From Bacteroidota bacterium (GTDB lineage: Bacteria > Bacteroidota > Bacteroidia > Bacteroidales > PUMT01): a DNA stretch of 35,482 bases. Below the pieces are notes generated by a model. It searched no databases, was not told the origin of the DNA, and saw only the letters and a list, made by a program, of their open reading frames with translations. This document shows, in pieces, positions 8,156 through 18,033 of the stretch (its first letter is position 1; every line of letters begins with the position of its first letter). The position numbers and the translations under genes were made by a program. The stretch covers positions 1-35,482 of the forward strand of contig PWHJ01000238.1 of assembly GCA_003554865.1 (NCBI GenBank). Direction: 5' to 3'.

Positions 8156-9685
8156 ATGGCTAATAAAAAGGTGAGGGGGCGTTTTGCACCCAGTCCCACA
8201 GGCCCCCTGCACATGGGAGGTGTCCGCACAGCTTTGTTTAATTACTTGTTTGCACGAAAAAACAATGGCATCTTTATTTTACGAGTTGAAGATACCGACA
8301 GGGATCGTTGTGTGCAGGGAGCAGAGGAATATATTACCGAGTCTTTAAAATGGTGCGGTATAGAAATAGATGAGGGAGTGCCTGTGGGAGGCCCCTTTGA
8401 GCCATACCGCCAGTCGGAAAGGGGAGAGATCTACAGGGAATATGCTATGCAACTGATCGAAAGTGGTCATGCCTATTACGCTTTTGACACCTCTGAAGAG
8501 CTTGAGCAACTGCGAAATGAATACGAGAGGGACAAAAAAGGAGCATTTCAGTATGATGCCGCCACCAGGAAAAACCTCTCAAATTCTTTGACTCTTTCCG
8601 AAGGGGAGGTCAAATGCAGACTTACAAGCGGAGAACCTTTTGTTATAAGGTTTAAAATGCCGGAAAATGAAAATGTTGTTTTCACCGATAAGATCCGCGG
8701 AAAAATGGAGGTTAATACCTCTACCCTTGATGACAAGGTATTGTTCAAATCCGATGGTATGCCCACTTACCATCTGGCAAATGTTGTGGATGACCATCTT
8801 ATGAAGATCTCCCATGTTATCAGGGGTGAGGAGTGGTTGCCCTCTCTGCCTCTTCACATATTGCTTTACCGCAGTTTGGGGTGGGGATCACAGATGCCCG
8901 AATTTGCACATCTTTCCCTTCTGTTAAAACCCGAAGGTCAGGGAAAATTAAGCAAGCGTGACGGCGAAAGGCTTGGTTTCCCTGTATTTCCTCTTGAATG
9001 GAAGGATCCCGATACCGGGGAGTTATACGCTGGCTACCGTGAGGAGGGATTTTTTCCCGAAGCTTTTGTCAATATATTGGCAATGCTGGGATGGAATCCC
9101 GGTACCGACAGGGAAATATTTTCAATGCAGGAGCTTATAGAAGAGTTCTCTCTTGAAAGGGTTATTAAATCGGGAGCACGTTTTGACCCTGAAAAAGCCC
9201 GGTGGTATAACCACAAGCATCTTATGATGAAGCCTGATCGGGAGCTGGCAGAGCTTTATATGGATGTGCTTAAGGAAAAAAGGATAGAAGTTTCCCTTGA
9301 GAAGGCCCAAAATATAGTGAAGCTGATAAAGGAAAGGGTCAGCTTTGTTCATGAGTTGTGGGTTGAGTCTTATTTCTTTTTTGTGCGTCCCGAAAATTAT
9401 GACCCGAAGGTTGTGAAAAAAAAGTGGAAGGAGGATACTCCATCTCTTCTTCGCCAGGTAGCTGATGTTTTGAGCGGCGTTGAGCCTTTTGAGGCTTCCG
9501 TGGCCGAAACGGCTGTCAAATCATATATTGAACAAAACGATGTGGGTAAGGGAAGGGTTATGATCCCCCTGCGGCTTGCACTTGTGGGTGAAAGCAAGGG
9601 CCCCGACCTGTTTACTATAGCAGAGCTTCTGGGAAAACAGGAAACTCTGGCAAGAATAGAAGAGGCGGTAAAAAAACTGGGGTGA
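8156..9685 (+). CDS. gltX: Glutamyl-tRNA synthetase
   Basis: 509 residues, class I aminoacyl-tRNA synthetase charging tRNA-Glu in the cytosol. The HIGH-type signature is APSPTGPLHMGG (H19-G22) and the KMSKS-type signature is KLSKR (K264-R268). The WKDPDTGELYAGYREEGFFPEAF stretch after KLSKR looks like the insertion common in Bacteroidetes GltX. Because glnS is also present at 16204-17907, this enzyme probably charges only tRNA-Glu. It lies 13 bp behind tdh and converges on the racemase gene with an 8-bp gap, so no separate terminator is visible. Confidence 0.95.
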   Translation: MANKKVRGRFAPSPTGPLHMGGVRTALFNYLFARKNNGIFILRVEDTDRDRCVQGAEEYITESLKWCGIEIDEGVPVGGPFEPYRQSERGEIYREYAMQLIESGHAYYAFDTSEELEQLRNEYERDKKGAFQYDAATRKNLSNSLTLSEGEVKCRLTSGEPFVIRFKMPENENVVFTDKIRGKMEVNTSTLDDKVLFKSDGMPTYHLANVVDDHLMKISHVIRGEEWLPSLPLHILLYRSLGWGSQMPEFAHLSLLLKPEGQGKLSKRDGERLGFPVFPLEWKDPDTGELYAGYREEGFFPEAFVNILAMLGWNPGTDREIFSMQELIEEFSLERVIKSGARFDPEKARWYNHKHLMMKPDRELAELYMDVLKEKRIEVSLEKAQNIVKLIKERVSFVHELWVESYFFFVRPENYDPKVVKKKWKEDTPSLLRQVADVLSGVEPFEASVAETAVKSYIEQNDVGKGRVMIPLRLALVGESKGPDLFTIAELLGKQETLARIEEAVKKLG

Positions 9686-9693
9686 TATCAGGG

Positions 9694-10464
9694 TTACTCT
9701 TTCCAGGGCTTGAGTTTGCCGGGGGAATGTGCATGGATAAGTGCTCTGGCCAGTACAAGTGAGGCGTCAATCAGGGGCATCCCCTTGTAAGATTTGTCAC
9801 TGAAGGCGAGGGGCAGCTCTGTGCAGCCCAGCACAATTGCCCCGGCCCCTTTTTCTTTGAGCCAGCCGGCTGCATCGGTAAGCAAATGCCTTGATTTTTC
9901 AGATACCGTACCGCCCAGTGTTTTAATTCCGTATTCGGGATGATAGATCGAATTGTGTACTTTTGTTTGCTCCTCGGGAGAAACATTAACGGTTTCAAGG
10001 CCAAAACCTTCTATTCTGGAGTATTGATTAGTTTTGTAAGTTCCGCTTGTGCCCAGTATTCCCACTTTTTCTACCGCCGGGTAATGATGTTTTATGAATT
10101 TGCCCACCTCATCTATAATATGCAGCAGCCATATTGATGAGTTGTTTTTTGAAAGCTCCCCTGTAATTACGTCGAATATTTGCGGAGCATGTGCTGAATT
10201 GCACGCCAAACAGGCTATGCCGGCACCGGCCGATTCCAGTTTCAACAAAATTTTTGCAATGTTGTAGGCAGGGTTTTCACTGATTCTGCCCATAATGTAT
10301 TCCGTGCGGTCGCCTATTATCTCTGGTTCGGAATATAGGATCTGTGGCAGGTGTTCCTGGTCTTTCGATGCAATTGTCTGATCCACTATTTTGTAGGAAA
10401 TGTCAATTCCGGCACTCGGGCCCATACCTCCAACAATTCCTATCAATTTTTTTTCAGAGGCCAT
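9694..10464 (-). CDS. Aspartate/glutamate racemase-family protein
   Basis: 256 residues from the ATG at 10464. Members interconvert L- and D-aspartate or glutamate without PLP, using two cysteines. Both catalytic regions are visible: CLACNSAHAP (C88) and VLGCTELPLA (C214), with the family start IGIVGGMGPSAGIDISYKI at residues 8-26. The frame is open back to 10530, but the extra 22 residues lack family similarity, so the internal ATG is preferred; neither start has a ribosome site. It follows the GH3 gene by about 100 bp on the same strand. The true amino-acid substrate is not evident. Confidence 0.85.
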   Translation of the reverse strand: MASEKKLIGIVGGMGPSAGIDISYKIVDQTIASKDQEHLPQILYSEPEIIGDRTEYIMGRISENPAYNIAKILLKLESAGAGIACLACNSAHAPQIFDVITGELSKNNSSIWLLHIIDEVGKFIKHHYPAVEKVGILGTSGTYKTNQYSRIEGFGLETVNVSPEEQTKVHNSIYHPEYGIKTLGGTVSEKSRHLLTDAAGWLKEKGAGAIVLGCTELPLAFSDKSYKGMPLIDASLVLARALIHAHSPGKLKPWKE

Positions 10465-10567
10465 TTCAATTATTTTTGGTGAATAAATTTTTGAGGCCGG
10501 TAAACTACAAAGAAAAAATAAAAGAGACAAAAACGGCCGGTATAATTCCCGTTTGTGTCATGTTTGA

Positions 10568-12106
10568 TCAGGCAGAGAGATAACGGTTGTTGTTTACAAA
10601 ATCTTCCCACTGCCTGAAAAGATTTTCCATCATAACCCTTGGAACTTTTGTTTGCCCCCCTTTCTTATTAAGAACTTCCGCCCAGTCGTAAAATATCTTG
10701 ACGGGAATGATTTTAACTTCCACATCTTTGAGTGCCTTGGTGCGGGCAACCTTGTAATTTTTGTTCATCTCCTGCAGCATTTTGTCCAGTTGGCTTGCCA
10801 CCTCTTTTTCCTCAATATTCAAAACATCTTTGCATCCAAGGTACCAGCGGTGGATATATCCCTCATTACATCTTACGGCGCTGACTGTGAATTCCTGTAT
10901 ATTTGTTCCGTAGTTGGACTCCAGTTTTTCCAATGCTTTGACCATTTGAATTTCTGAAAGCTGTGACCCCACGATGTTCAAAAAATATTTTGTCCTGCCT
11001 GTCAGCTTTATTTCAGCCTTTTCCTTGTCGGTGAATTTTACCGTGTCGCCTATCATGTAACGCCATGCCCCCGATACGGTACTTATGATAAGAACATAGT
11101 CAACTTCTTCTTCAACTTCCTCGATTGTAACTGATTTTGCCCCGGGGGAAACGTTCCCGTCCTCGGTTATATTTTCAGGGATAAGCCTGACAAATTCAAA
11201 ATATATTCCGTTGTCAACAAGGAGGGTCATTGCGTCTGTTTCCTTTCTCAGTTGCGTGGCAATATACCCTTCCGAGGCAAGGTATGTATCAAGAACAGTT
11301 ATCGGTCTGCCCGTTATCTGACTGAAACTTTTTTTGTAAGGTTCAAAAGCTACTCCCCCCGAGGTATAAACTTCCAGATTGGGCCATATTTCATGAATAT
11401 TATTTAAGTTGTGATAATCTATTATTCTTTTAAGCATAAGCTCAATCCATGAGGGTATGCCCGATAATCCGCCTATATCCCATTCAGGGGCTTTAATGGC
11501 TATCTGCCTTACTCTTTCATCCCAGTCATTTATTGAGGAAATTTCAGGCCCCGGCTTGCAGTAGCGCCTGAACCAGAACGGTATATTATATGCACCGATA
11601 CCGCTTATCTCCCCCTCGAGGTGTCCGTTAACTTCTTTTAAGTCTGTGCTGCTTCCCAGCATAAGGACCTCTTTTTCAAAAAAAGAGGGAGGGAGGTTAA
11701 ATTCGGCCAGGCTTAATACCTTACGGATGCCTGCATTTCTTATGGAGGTGAGCATTTCATCTGTGACCGGGATATATTTTGTGTTGCTCGTGGTGCCGCT
11801 GCTGAGTGCAAAAAATCCCGGCTTACCGGGCCATGTTATGTTCTCTTCTCCGTGGAACACATTTTCCCACCACCGGCTGTAAATTTTATCATAATCGTAA
11901 TAGGGAACCGATGATGCAAAAGCTGCTTGCTTATTTTCATCCGAGAGTATTTCCTTAAAATTGTGTGCTTTGCCAAATGAAGTGTTTTTGGCCTTGTTCA
12001 GCAGATCGGCAAGCACCTGCCGTTGTGCCTCTGCAGGGTTGGGATTGGTTTTTATATTATTTGACAGCTCAAGTGTTTTTTTAATTATTTCTCCAAGGAT
12101 AGTCAT
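10568..12106 (-). CDS. GH3-family acyl-acid amido synthetase-like protein
   Basis: 512 residues, GH3 family (named for plant auxin/jasmonate amino-acid conjugating enzymes). The family adenylates a carboxylic acid with ATP and couples it to an amine. The ATP-binding motif FFALSSGTTSNTKYIPVT, the YTSGGVAFEPYK and ASEGYIA stretches, and the later WRYMIGDTVKFTD and GRTKYFLNIVGSQLSE segments are all typical of the ANL-type fold. Bacterial members are widespread in Bacteroidetes and their substrates are mostly unknown. No specific substrate can be assigned from neighbours here. Confidence 0.88.
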   Translation of the reverse strand: MTILGEIIKKTLELSNNIKTNPNPAEAQRQVLADLLNKAKNTSFGKAHNFKEILSDENKQAAFASSVPYYDYDKIYSRWWENVFHGEENITWPGKPGFFALSSGTTSNTKYIPVTDEMLTSIRNAGIRKVLSLAEFNLPPSFFEKEVLMLGSSTDLKEVNGHLEGEISGIGAYNIPFWFRRYCKPGPEISSINDWDERVRQIAIKAPEWDIGGLSGIPSWIELMLKRIIDYHNLNNIHEIWPNLEVYTSGGVAFEPYKKSFSQITGRPITVLDTYLASEGYIATQLRKETDAMTLLVDNGIYFEFVRLIPENITEDGNVSPGAKSVTIEEVEEEVDYVLIISTVSGAWRYMIGDTVKFTDKEKAEIKLTGRTKYFLNIVGSQLSEIQMVKALEKLESNYGTNIQEFTVSAVRCNEGYIHRWYLGCKDVLNIEEKEVASQLDKMLQEMNKNYKVARTKALKDVEVKIIPVKIFYDWAEVLNKKGGQTKVPRVMMENLFRQWEDFVNNNRYLSA

Positions 12107-12225
12107 AACTCTCTGCCGGTTATTCTGTGAAATATTACTATTAAGTCAAACGCAAATTTCAGAAAATTATTTAATTGCGGGGATCATTAATTTTGTTGCT
12201 GCTTGATACCCCCACCGTTTGGAAC

Positions 12226-12274
12226 CCCATGTTTGTTCATCATATTTTTTCTGCCAAAGGCTGATGGGGGTTCA
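12226..12274 (-). repeat. 49-bp dispersed intergenic repeat, copy A
   Basis: On the minus strand this 49-bp block matches 35337-35385 at 47 of 49 positions by hand alignment. It lies in the gap after thiD and before GH3. It begins TGAACCCCCATCAGCCTTTG, contains the small palindrome GCCTTTGGC and ends in ATGAACAAACATGGG. No reading frame is evident. Confidence 0.85.
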
Positions 12275-12282
12275 AACAGGAG

Positions 12283-13098
12283 TCAATCCCAGAATTTATG
12301 GAAATGGTGAACGGGTCCGCTGCCACGACCCGTTTTGTACCCGGCTCCTTTTTCAATTGCCCTGTGGGTATATTCAATTGCAGTTTTTACCGCTTTTACT
12401 ATTGTATCGCCGTGGGCAAGGCAGGCTGCAATTGCAGAAGAAAGGGTGCATCCGGTACCGTGTGTATTTGTAGTATTTATCCGTTTGTTGGATATTTCTG
12501 TATATTCATTTGTTTCGGGGATAAACAGTATATCGCTGAGATCTTTGTTCTCGTCAAAATGACCGGATTTGAGAAGAATTGCGCTGGCACCGGTAGTGGA
12601 AAGTTCTACGGCAGCTTTTATGAATTCTTCTTTGCTTTGAATTTTCCTGTCAAGTATTATTTCAGCTTCAAAAATATTTGGTGTAATAACAGTGGCTGCA
12701 GGCAAAAGTTTTTGGGTGAGTGTAGAAATTGCTTCATCGCGTAAAAGTTTGTCACCTGAAGCGGCTGTCATTACAGGATCTACAACTATATTTTTCAGCT
12801 TGTATTTTTTAACCATTGCAACCACAGTTTTAATGGTTTCACAGTTGTGCAGCATCCCGATCTTTAACGCGTCTGTTCCAATATCCTCAATTACTGCACT
12901 GATCTGTTTTTCAATTATACTAGAAGGCACAGGGTGGATCTCTTCCACGCCTTTTGTGTTTTGGGCTGTTATCGCGGTAATGGCCGTCATTCCGTATACC
13001 CCGTTAGCTGAAAAAGTTTTAAGATCGGCCTGTATACCTGCACCCCCACCGCTGTCGGATCCGGCAACGGTCAATGCTTTCTTAAAGTGCCTGTACAT
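12283..13098 (-). CDS. thiD: Hydroxymethylpyrimidine/phosphomethylpyrimidine kinase
   Basis: 271 residues from ATG 13098; a TTG 6 nt upstream is also possible. It phosphorylates HMP and HMP-phosphate to HMP-PP for thiamine synthesis. Ribokinase-fold motifs are clear: [20 protein letters not shown] at the N-terminus and the C-terminal anion-hole motif [14 protein letters not shown]. It is the last gene of the minus-strand thiM-thiE-thiD set, 11 bp after thiE. thiC and thiG are not in the window, so this set looks like precursor salvage. Confidence 0.93.
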   Translation of the reverse strand: MYRHFKKALTVAGSDSGGGAGIQADLKTFSANGVYGMTAITAITAQNTKGVEEIHPVPSSIIEKQISAVIEDIGTDALKIGMLHNCETIKTVVAMVKKYKLKNIVVDPVMTAASGDKLLRDEAISTLTQKLLPAATVITPNIFEAEIILDRKIQSKEEFIKAAVELSTTGASAILLKSGHFDENKDLSDILFIPETNEYTEISNKRINTTNTHGTGCTLSSAIAACLAHGDTIVKAVKTAIEYTHRAIEKGAGYKTGRGSGPVHHFHKFWD

Positions 13099-13109
13099 GA
13101 TCAATTTTT

Positions 13110-13748
13110 TTATTTCAATTTTACCTGCTCAATTAATTTTTGTGCTTCTTTTTCAGGATCCTCAGCCGAGCAAAGAGCTGAGACAACCGCTATACCACTT
13201 GCTCCGGCTTTAATAACAGCTGCAGCATTGTGCTCTTTTATACTGCCGATTCCAACGACAGGGTGACGGGATATTTCGCTTATCCTTCTTACCCCTTCAA
13301 GTCCCAATCCGCTTGTCAGCTCCCGTTTTGTTGAAGTTGTAAAAACCGGGCTTACTGCAATATAATTTATGTCAAGGTTGTTGGCCTCTTCTGTTTGGTC
13401 AAAATTTTCAACGGATAATCCGATTATCTTATCAGGTCCGAGAATATTGCGTGCCATTTGGCAAGGCATGTCGTTCTGCCCGAGATGCACACCGTCGGCT
13501 TGAGAAGCCAGTGCCACATCTGTTCTGTCGTTTATTAAAAGCGGCACTTTATATTTAAGCAGCACCTTTTTCAATTCCTTGGCCCTTTTAATATAATCTG
13601 CAGTGGTGAGATTCTTTTCCCTCAGCTGAACGATGGTTGCTCCCCCCCTGACCGCTTTTTCAACAATTTCAACAAGCGGTCTGCCCATGGTCAGTCCACT
13701 GTCAGTTACAAGATAAAGACCCAGATTTAATTTTGGTGTTTTATCCAC
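13110..13748 (-). CDS. thiE: Thiamine-phosphate synthase
   Basis: 212 residues. It joins HMP-PP and hydroxyethylthiazole phosphate to thiamine phosphate. TIM-barrel signatures are all present: [53 protein letters not shown] and [10 protein letters not shown]. The start is a GTG at 13748, only 2 bp after the thiM stop, suggesting translational coupling; the next in-frame ATG is inside the domain. Confidence 0.93.
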   Translation of the reverse strand: MDKTPKLNLGLYLVTDSGLTMGRPLVEIVEKAVRGGATIVQLREKNLTTADYIKRAKELKKVLLKYKVPLLINDRTDVALASQADGVHLGQNDMPCQMARNILGPDKIIGLSVENFDQTEEANNLDINYIAVSPVFTTSTKRELTSGLGLEGVRRISEISRHPVVGIGSIKEHNAAAVIKAGASGIAVVSALCSAEDPEKEAQKLIEQVKLK

Positions 13749-13750
13749 TT

Positions 13751-14518
13751 TTAAAGGTCTAATTTGTAAAGAGCATCTATAAATTTAATCTGGAATGTTC
13801 CGGGTGCATCGGCTTCTCTTGCCGCTGCCTCACCTGCGGCACCCATTGCCATCATTGCCTTTGTGGCAGCCATGAAGTAGTTTTTGTTGACCGAAGCGAA
13901 AGCGGCGGTCAAAACGCTTGCCGCACACCCCGTTCCTGTTATCCTTCCCATAAGAGGATCTCCCCCTTCAACCGTTTCAATATTTTCTCCGTCGGTTATG
14001 AAGTCCGTTTTACCGCTTATACTAATTACCGATCCTGTTTTTGCTGCAAGCTCTTTTGCAATTTCTACAGCTTCTTCAGCATCCAGTGTGCTTTCCACAC
14101 CTTTAGTGGATACTCTCGATTTTGCAACCGCTAATATCTCTGATGCATTGCCGCGTATTATTTCAGGTTTTATCTCATCCAGTAATTCGTGGGCTGATCT
14201 GGTTCTCATTGAAGTGGCTCCGGCACCGACAGGATCCAGAACAACCGGTTTGCCCTGTTTTTTTGCCGTTTTACCTGCAATATGCATTGATTCGATCCAT
14301 TTGTTGCTCAGTGTGCCGATATTGAGAACCAGCGCCGAGGAGATCGATACCATCTCCTCCATCTCTTCAGGCGCATGTGCCATTACAGGAGAGGCTCCTA
14401 TGGCCAGAAGTGTATTTGCGGTGAAGTTCATTACCACATAATTGGTGATGCTGTGCACAAGGGGCGATTTTTCCCTTATTTTATCAAGATCCTCTGAGAA
14501 TGATTTGTTGTTTGCCAT
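13751..14518 (-). CDS. thiM: Hydroxyethylthiazole kinase
   Basis: 255 residues from ATG 14518; an in-frame GTG at 14536 would add six residues. It phosphorylates salvaged 4-methyl-5-hydroxyethylthiazole. Family motifs: REKSPLVHSITNYVVMNFTANTLLAIGASP, VLDPVGAGAT, RGNASEI, and the GTGCAASVLTAAFASV anion hole with its catalytic Cys. It begins 88 bp after the MttB-family gene on the same strand. An AT-rich weak inverted repeat with T-run in that gap could be partial termination. No TPP riboswitch is visible upstream. Confidence 0.93.
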   Translation of the reverse strand: MANNKSFSEDLDKIREKSPLVHSITNYVVMNFTANTLLAIGASPVMAHAPEEMEEMVSISSALVLNIGTLSNKWIESMHIAGKTAKKQGKPVVLDPVGAGATSMRTRSAHELLDEIKPEIIRGNASEILAVAKSRVSTKGVESTLDAEEAVEIAKELAAKTGSVISISGKTDFITDGENIETVEGGDPLMGRITGTGCAASVLTAAFASVNKNYFMAATKAMMAMGAAGEAAAREADAPGTFQIKFIDALYKLDL

Positions 14519-14606
14519 AACAGTGATTTTTTCCACCCGTGTCTTGCGGAGCCCTATAAAAAATTCTACTTTTAGGATGAATTTTCCGGTTACGGGGAAT
14601 TATTTG

Positions 14607-16058
14607 TCAATTTTTGCCTATAAATTTTTCGGCTTCAGCGAGCGATTTTTCCAGCTCTTTGTCTGCATTTTGCGGGAGTCTTACAGGTTCTGAGGAGGCC
14701 AGAATTTCACTGACTTTCTCATTGGCAACATCAAGTATACTTTTCTTACCCTCCTTTTCCCAAGCTGATATAGATTGCCTTTTGAAATTCTCAGGAATAA
14801 AAAACTCTTTTCTGAAATTTTCGGCAGTATGGTCTTCTTCAAGGTAGTTACCCTGAAACCCTACTTTCCTGATAACGTCAAGTGCGAGGGTTTCGTTATT
14901 GACTGTAACCCCCTTTAATACTTCCTTTACCATATGCGCTATCTCGTCGCATATTACCAGCATCTCCTTTGATCCGTACATGCCACTTGCAAGTGTTCCC
15001 ATTACCTTTGTCAAAGTTATTCCTGAAAGAGCATTCATTAGCATGCCCATCATGGCCTGCGCACCCGCTTCAGCATCGGGCATTTTTGACTCTGCCGCGC
15101 CGCCCAGATTATAGGTTGGCAGCTTGTAGAATTTGCCAAGTTGTGCAACAACGGTACGTGCTGCGGTTTGTTCGGGACTTGCGTAGGTGTATTCCGATAT
15201 TGACATGTCGAATGTTCCCGTTCCCGGTCCATATATCACAGGTGCCCCGCTTTTTACAAGTTGTGCAAGAACAACCCCGAATAAAGCTTCCGCATTGCCC
15301 TGCACAAGTGTGCCTGCTTTTGTTGCCGGACTGGTGGCACCCATCATCGGGGCCAGGGCCACGATCACCGGAATTCCCGCCTGAGCCGCATCGATTGTTC
15401 CGTCACTGTATTTGGCTACCTTCATCGGTGAGACGGTTTCGGTAAAAATACCGATGGACGGCCTTTTGCGTAATTCTTCTTCGCCCCCGCTGGCTATTGC
15501 CGCCATTTCCATGAACTTTTGAACATGGTAACGGCTGGGGGCACTGTACAATAATGGCTTTGATGTGTTACGCAACAGAGCGTCATATTCGTGAAACAGC
15601 TGCTTTCCTTCAGGTTTGTCGCCGGCGGAACAAATGGCTCCCACGAAATCTATGTTGGACAAAGCCTCACCAAGTTTTGTGCACTCTTCCATGTCCTTTT
15701 TCGTGGGGGTACGCTTTTGACCTTCGTTATAATCCCATATAAAAGGCTCGGGAGAGCCTCCCATTCCAAAATAAATCCTCTCCGGCTCAAGAAGAATATC
15801 CATGCCGGGATCCCTTCCGTGGAGGACAAATGAAGATGGTGCTGATTTTATCGACTCCTCCACCATATTTCGGGGTATTTTTATAACCCTGGCAGAAGTG
15901 TCAACATTTGCCCCCCCCTTTTTAAAAACATCCATGATTAGATCCGATTCACTGTAAATGCCCTCTTTCTCAAGCAGCAATAAAGATCCCTGATGTATCT
16001 TTTCCAGTTCCGAATCCGATAACATGTTGAATAATCTGCTTTTGGCACCTTTCTTCAT
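14607..16058 (-). CDS. MttB-family (trimethylamine methyltransferase-like) protein, thiamine-linked copy
   Basis: 483 residues from ATG 16058, preceded by a good ribosome site (AAGGA, 7-nt spacing); the open frame to a TTG at 16100 is therefore not used. MttB-superfamily proteins move a methyl group from a quaternary or tertiary amine to a corrinoid protein. Recognisable: LSDSELEKIHQGSLLLLEKEGIY at the start, GMGGSPEPFIWD, ALAPMMGATSPATKAGTLVQ, ISEYTYASPEQ and LGGAAESKMPDAEAG. No in-frame stop interrupts it, so it is a non-pyrrolysine member. It differs clearly from the tandem pair at 22813-25764. It lies between glnS and thiM on one strand, far from any corrinoid protein gene except the cluster at 22 kb. 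Substrate unknown. Confidence 0.9.
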   Translation of the reverse strand: MKKGAKSRLFNMLSDSELEKIHQGSLLLLEKEGIYSESDLIMDVFKKGGANVDTSARVIKIPRNMVEESIKSAPSSFVLHGRDPGMDILLEPERIYFGMGGSPEPFIWDYNEGQKRTPTKKDMEECTKLGEALSNIDFVGAICSAGDKPEGKQLFHEYDALLRNTSKPLLYSAPSRYHVQKFMEMAAIASGGEEELRKRPSIGIFTETVSPMKVAKYSDGTIDAAQAGIPVIVALAPMMGATSPATKAGTLVQGNAEALFGVVLAQLVKSGAPVIYGPGTGTFDMSISEYTYASPEQTAARTVVAQLGKFYKLPTYNLGGAAESKMPDAEAGAQAMMGMLMNALSGITLTKVMGTLASGMYGSKEMLVICDEIAHMVKEVLKGVTVNNETLALDVIRKVGFQGNYLEEDHTAENFRKEFFIPENFKRQSISAWEKEGKKSILDVANEKVSEILASSEPVRLPQNADKELEKSLAEAEKFIGKN

Positions 16059-16097
16059 AATTATTCCTTCTTTTGGGTAATTTTTAAAGTTGCTGGA

Positions 16098-16105
16098 CAA
16101 AAATA
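16098..16105 (-). promoter_or_regulatory. Candidate -7 box for the MttB-family gene and thi genes
   Basis: On the minus strand it reads TATTTTTG, an exact TAnnTTTG match, about 40 nt before ATG 16058. A T-run just upstream (minus strand of 16119-16128), following a weak GC-rich fold, may end glnS transcripts. This would make the MttB gene the head of a separate unit. Confidence 0.45.
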
Positions 16106-16203
16106 TAATTTATTTAATGAAAAAAAAGCCGCACCACTTTGGCGATGGACTGATAAACAAATGAGCCACGTATAAATATTTCTTTATTTTGCAGCCTCAG
16201 CCG

Positions 16204-17907
16204 TCAGCCTTTGTTTTTGATTTTTGCCCATGTATCTTTCAGCGTAGCTGTGCGGTTGAAAACCGGTTTCTCCCTTGTTGAGTCAGGGTCTGCGCAAAAA
16301 TATCCGAGCCTTTCAAACTGGATCTTTTCAAGAGGTTTAAAGGGGCCGGTACCTGAAGGAATATAGCCTTCCATCACTTTAAGTGACTCCGGATTGATAT
16401 TGCTTTTAAAATCTTTACCTTCTTCGGTATCATCCGGGTCTTCCTTGTTGAAGAGCCTGTCAAAAAGCCTGATTTCAACAGGCTTTGCATGATCAACAGA
16501 GACCCAGTGAATGGCACTTTTGACTTTTCTGTTGCTTTTGGAACTTCCGCTGCGGGTTTCAGGGTCATAAACACACCTGATTTCGGTTATTTCACCGTAT
16601 TCATTCTTAACAACTTCTTCGCATTTTATTATATATGCATATTTTAATCTAACCTCCCTGCCGGGTGCAAGCCGGAAAAATTTCCCGGGGGGTTCTTCCA
16701 TAAAATCCTCTCTTTCTATGTATACTTCCCTTGAAAAATTGTATTTGCGTTCTCCGGCTTCCGGCATTTCAGGATTAAGCGGCGCCTCAACCTCTTCGGT
16801 CTCCCCTTCCGGATAGTTGGTAATTACAAGCTTCACGGGGTTGATGACCGTCATCATGCGGGGCGCCCTTTTATTGAGATCTTCCCGGATGCTGTGCTCC
16901 AGCAGGGCAACATCAATTATGTTATCCCGTTTTGCCACGCCAACCTTTTCGGAAAAAGTTCTTATAGACTCAGGGGTAAAGCCGCGCCTGCGAAGGCCGC
17001 ATATGGTAGGCATTCTCGGATCGTCCCAGCCCATAACATAACCTTCCTCTACAAGCTGAAGCAATTTTCTCTTGCTCATAATTGTGTAGCTAAGCTCAAG
17101 GCGCGCAAATTCAATTTGCCTGCTTGGAAATATTTCCAGTTCTTTTATGAACCAGTCGTAAAGAGGGCGATGGACTTCAAACTCAAGGGTGCATAACGAG
17201 TGGGTTATTTTTTCAATTGAATCACTTTGCCCGTGTGCAAAGTCATAGGTGGGATATATACACCATTTGTTCCCCGTTCTGTGGTGGTCGGTGTGTATTA
17301 TCCTGTACATTACCGGGTCCCGCATATGCATGTTGGGGGAAGCCATATCTATTTTTGCCCTCAGCACTTTCTCCCCGTTTCCATACATACCTTCCCGCAT
17401 TTGAGAGAAAAGGCGAAGGTTCTCTTCCACACTGCGGTTGCGGTAAGGACTTTCCCTGCCCGGACGTGTGGGAGTGCCCCGGCCTTCGGCAATCTGCCCG
17501 GGGGTGAGGTCACATACATAGGCTTTACCTTTTTTGATAAGAAAAACAGCGAATTCATAAAACCGCTCAAAGTAATCTGATGCAAAATAAAGCCTGTCTC
17601 CCCAGTCGTAACCCAACCAGCGGACATCCTCCTTTATTGAATCCACAAATTCGACATTTTCGGTCAGGGGATTGGTGTCGTCAAACCTCAGGTTGCAAAG
17701 CCCGTTATATTTTTCTGCAATACCGAAATTAAGGCAAATAGACTTTGCATGACCGATATGAAGATAACCGTTAGGCTCGGGGGGGAATCTGGTGTGAACA
17801 CGGCCTTCATTTTTATTGTTTCTGATGTCCTCCTCAATAATTTGTTCAATAAAATTTAAGGAGCGGGAGTTCCCTTTAGTTTTTTCGTTTTCCGCCGGTT
17901 TTTCCAT
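16204..17907 (-). CDS. glnS: Glutaminyl-tRNA synthetase
   Basis: 567 residues, class I synthetase charging tRNA-Gln. [16 protein letters not shown] carries the HIGH motif and [20 protein letters not shown] carries the KMSKS motif. DDTNP and [14 protein letters not shown] are typical of GlnRS as against GluRS. The C-terminal two-barrel anticodon-binding region ([20 protein letters not shown]) is complete. Divergent from folB; first of the minus-strand run that continues into the MttB-family and thi genes. Confidence 0.96.
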   Translation of the reverse strand: MEKPAENEKTKGNSRSLNFIEQIIEEDIRNNKNEGRVHTRFPPEPNGYLHIGHAKSICLNFGIAEKYNGLCNLRFDDTNPLTENVEFVDSIKEDVRWLGYDWGDRLYFASDYFERFYEFAVFLIKKGKAYVCDLTPGQIAEGRGTPTRPGRESPYRNRSVEENLRLFSQMREGMYGNGEKVLRAKIDMASPNMHMRDPVMYRIIHTDHHRTGNKWCIYPTYDFAHGQSDSIEKITHSLCTLEFEVHRPLYDWFIKELEIFPSRQIEFARLELSYTIMSKRKLLQLVEEGYVMGWDDPRMPTICGLRRRGFTPESIRTFSEKVGVAKRDNIIDVALLEHSIREDLNKRAPRMMTVINPVKLVITNYPEGETEEVEAPLNPEMPEAGERKYNFSREVYIEREDFMEEPPGKFFRLAPGREVRLKYAYIIKCEEVVKNEYGEITEIRCVYDPETRSGSSKSNRKVKSAIHWVSVDHAKPVEIRLFDRLFNKEDPDDTEEGKDFKSNINPESLKVMEGYIPSGTGPFKPLEKIQFERLGYFCADPDSTREKPVFNRTATLKDTWAKIKNKG

Positions 17908-17939
17908 TATACAGTTATATTAGGAGTTTTGCAAACCTT

Positions 17940-17947
17940 CAAAATTA
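17940..17947 (-). promoter_or_regulatory. Candidate -7 box for glnS
   Basis: Minus strand TAATTTTG, an exact TAnnTTTG match about 33 nt ahead of the glnS ATG in the 126-bp gap shared with folB. Confidence 0.35.
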
Positions 17948-18033
17948 AAACGATTTGTCTAAAGAGCGAATATTTTACAGCGATATTTTATATTTTGGTT
18001 CTTTGTTTATTTTAACCCGGGTCAAATTAAAAT

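Noticed and set aside
13884-14441. 185-codon plus-strand open frame over thiM
   Set aside because: Opposite-strand shadow of a clear thiM gene.
14519-14606. TPP riboswitch ahead of thiM
   Set aside because: None of the conserved TPP aptamer core (CTGAGA, ACCTGATCTGG-like) is visible here or before the MttB gene.
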